DNA of 64,000 nucleotides from Bombus terrestris (Eukaryota > Arthropoda > Insecta > Hymenoptera > Apidae), in NCBI RefSeq assembly GCF_910591885.1, contig NC_063282.1, positions 2,730,001 to 2,794,000 of the forward strand, given 5' to 3'. The position numbers and the translations under genes are program-made. The notes under the pieces were generated by a model. That model was not told the origin of the DNA. It searched no databases and worked only from the letters and a program-made list of their open reading frames with translations. The first letter of the stretch is position 1. Every line of letters begins with the position of its first letter. This document shows positions 61,731-64,000 of this stretch, in pieces.

Positions 61731-64000
61731 CTGGAAAAAGGAATGATGGAAATGTGTAATATACTTGCATTGATACTTGGCGTGAGAACTAGCGTGCATG
61801 GAACACGTGTTAACCCTGTCACGACTATGAAACCATATATGGCGTTCAAACGAACCGCTCGTTACAAACCGAGGATGTACGTAACCATTTGATACTAGTA
61901 TCGCGTTACTGAATATTTCCTTCGCGTTTCGATTTAACATAAAATTTGTTTGTGCACCGGGAATAGAAAGATGTTTATACAAGCGTACTCTGTCGCAGAA
62001 GGTTCATTACAGATGAAAGGGTTAACATGCGATAAATTAAGTATGCAATGGGAATGAAACACGTTAGTTGATCCTAAATTAGGTTTTTCACGAGCTCAGC
62101 ACAATTTTAAGAAATTCCTATTGCGCAACACATTTGCAGATACGAAACATCTTGAACTGCTTTTGAACGTTCTAATTTTGTAGCGTTGACCTGGTCTCCT
62201 GAAAGTCTTTTAATCAACTTGTGTACAGCTTTTTTAAACGCTGCTACCAAAGCAAATTCTATGGAATTTTCTTCTGAAACATGCAATTTTCATCGAGATC
62301 AAGAAAATCCAAAGTTCTGTGAATAATAGAAGCATCTATTTTAGTTGACATTCTAATATTACTTACGCGACGATGATGACAAAATGTTTAAATTGTGCAA
62401 CAGTAGCAACCACGATAAATCGTCCAGATAGTCACCTAAATTATCACCAACTCTGATTTTAATTTCAACGATCGAAACACGCGTGCAATTTCATGCAAAA
62501 ATACTTCTAAATCAATTCCAAAGCGAGAGTCGGTGCAATACGAAAGCTTAAATCTTCGCTGGCGTAAAGTGAACATTTTTCGGTTTTATAAAAGTTGTCC
62601 AGAAATTTCGGTGTCACGCGAAATGCCACTCAAACGCTAATTACCTGCAATTAGAGACCACTTTAACGAACCTAATTATAATAACGAAGTGAAACAAGAG
62701 GACAGCAAAATGTAAGCGAAAAAGTAAGTAGGAAGGAGCGGCAACCCTTTGAAAAAGTCTCCGAAGGAGGAACTCCGAAAGAGATGCTATTGTCGGCCCT
62801 TTTATTAAGCGCATCGTGAAACTTGGCGAAGAAAGAACTGCACGTAAGACAGAAATCCATGACTAAGCAAGAGAAGAGTAACGTGTACCTCATACACTAT
62901 GTGTATGGTTTTGCATGTACTATACGCAAATATTATGTCTACGGAATATAATATCGATAAAACATGCCCTAGATTCGTCAAGTTTTATAAAAATCAATTA
63001 ATACTAATATTAAAACAAGCAACATTTTAATGTCTTCAACGTGTTAACATTAGGACAAGCGATATTTTTCAAATTATTAAAAGGACAGAATAATGTGTTC
63101 TCTGTGTATTCTTTGCCCATTGTCTTCGTAATATGCAAATCAAAGCAGTTCTAAAACAAGCAATAGGTAAATACTACGGTAATCGTTCGCAACGTTATGT
63201 TCGTCTGATATTCTGAAAAGAATAAAACGTTCAATATCGTACGATAGTAACACGCAGATATCTCGTTTCGAATATCTCGCGGATTCAAAATTATCGAACC
63301 GAAGATTCTCCATCGATTACCGCACTCAAAGATAAAATTATCAGCGCGTGTAGATGATTTAGGTTTCTGTAACACTTAATTAATTTCTATCGCGACCCCG
63401 TCAATTTGTATATTCGCTGTAAATCTGCATCGAAATAAAAAAAATATCGCTGAACCGCAAGAGTGCACGGTGTGCTACCCGCGATATAAACTTTACGACG
63501 CGCACAGGTAATTGGATGCGATAAAGAACCATTGTTTCAAACACGTTGCTCGAGGGGGTGTTCTCGCGAGAGAGCTCTCGTAAGTCTTCTCGTATATGAC
63601 GTCTCATTTCTTAGAGTAATGCTAGACGAAACATTGAACTCTATGCTCTCGCATCCGCTGACACTTTATCGCTATCCACCCCTCCAATTTCAGGAACAAG
63701 ATTGCGAATGATCAAGTCGACGGTTCGAAACTGGTGGTGTTTCCTCCGCGTACATCGACGTACCCCTATTTCGGTTGGTGTAATTTCTAAAAAATAGGTA
63801 ACACAGCTAACGAGCCAATAAAAGTGATCTTTATTCCGCTTCAGATTTTCTGTTTTCGCAATCAACGAGAACATGCAGGTATCTTTCACTAAATTAGACT
63901 TGGAATTTTATTGAGGCAGAAACAGGATTATCTTTTGTATTTTCATCACACGTAGCGAATTTGTTCTGTATGTGAGTATTCGTTGTGGGATATTTGACCA
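61731..64000 (-). other. gsb intron 1 / upstream region; first exon not found
   Basis: I looked on the minus strand for a short exon ending in a YPFQG-like sequence with a phase 1 donor and found none, so exon 1 is probably right of the window. Short open frames at 62672-62893, 63401-63607 and 63641-63889 show no recognisable domain. A TTAA-flanked element lies at 61810-62025. Confidence 0.5.
61810..62025. mobile_element. Small TTAA-flanked element (possible piggyBac-type MITE)
   Basis: TTAA at 61810-61813 is followed by CCCTGTCACG; at the other end AAAGGG is followed by TTAA at 62022-62025. The 208-base interior thus begins CCCT and ends AGGG between TTAA duplications, as in piggyBac-type elements. 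The inverted ends match only partly beyond the first four bases. No coding capacity. Confidence 0.5.

Noticed and set aside
63765..63785. Plus-strand TYPYFGW-like translation resembling the N-terminus of gooseberry proteins
   Set aside because: It is on the strand opposite to gsb, lacks a donor in the right phase and runs into a stop soon after; chance resemblance.
1..64000. tRNA, rRNA and CRISPR arrays
   Set aside because: No tRNA B-box-like sequence with a cloverleaf, no rRNA-like segment and no regularly spaced repeat array were seen; CRISPR is not expected in animal DNA.

Overview
This is eukaryotic, AT-rich genomic DNA with long introns, GT-AG splice sites, scattered MITE-like repeats and GC-richer islands. 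The only recognisable protein-coding content is two Pax3/7-type genes on the minus strand. Their residues match the insect gooseberry pair: gooseberry-neuro (gsb-n) on the left and gooseberry (gsb) on the right. Base composition, gene type and small mariner- and piggyBac-like repeats suggest an insect, most likely a hymenopteran such as a bee. The species cannot be fixed from the sequence alone.

Layout, left to right. Positions 1-21645 hold the 5' half of gsb-n, transcribed right to left: coding exon 1 (21594-21645), exon 2 with most of the paired domain (16352-16665) and exon 3 with the end of the paired domain and the octapeptide (9738-9849). I found no homeodomain exon in the remaining 9.7 kb, so the 3' half of gsb-n should lie beyond the left edge. 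Its introns contain one complete and one edge-truncated copy of a TTAA-type element, a poly-A run and a diverged tandem repeat. Positions 21646-47850 are about 26 kb with no gene I can support. They start with the GC-rich 5' flank of gsb-n and contain several GC-richer islands and a small hairpin element. Positions 47851-61730 hold gsb: exon 6 (C-terminus and stop), exons 5 and 4 (homeodomain), exon 3 (paired-domain end and octapeptide) and exon 2 (most of the paired domain). Its first coding exon was not found up to 64000 and probably lies beyond the right edge.

Both genes encode nuclear DNA-binding transcription factors with a paired domain, an octapeptide (Groucho-type repression motif) and, seen here only for gsb, a Ser50 paired-class homeodomain. 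In Drosophila gsb acts in segment polarity and helps activate gsb-n, which acts in the nervous system. Here the two are head to tail, so the 26 kb between the gsb stop and the gsb-n start is the natural place for gsb-n control elements. The matching intron positions and phases show that the two genes are tandem duplicates.

Exon boundaries were worked out by hand from reading frames and splice signals. UTRs, transcription starts and poly(A) sites are not resolved.
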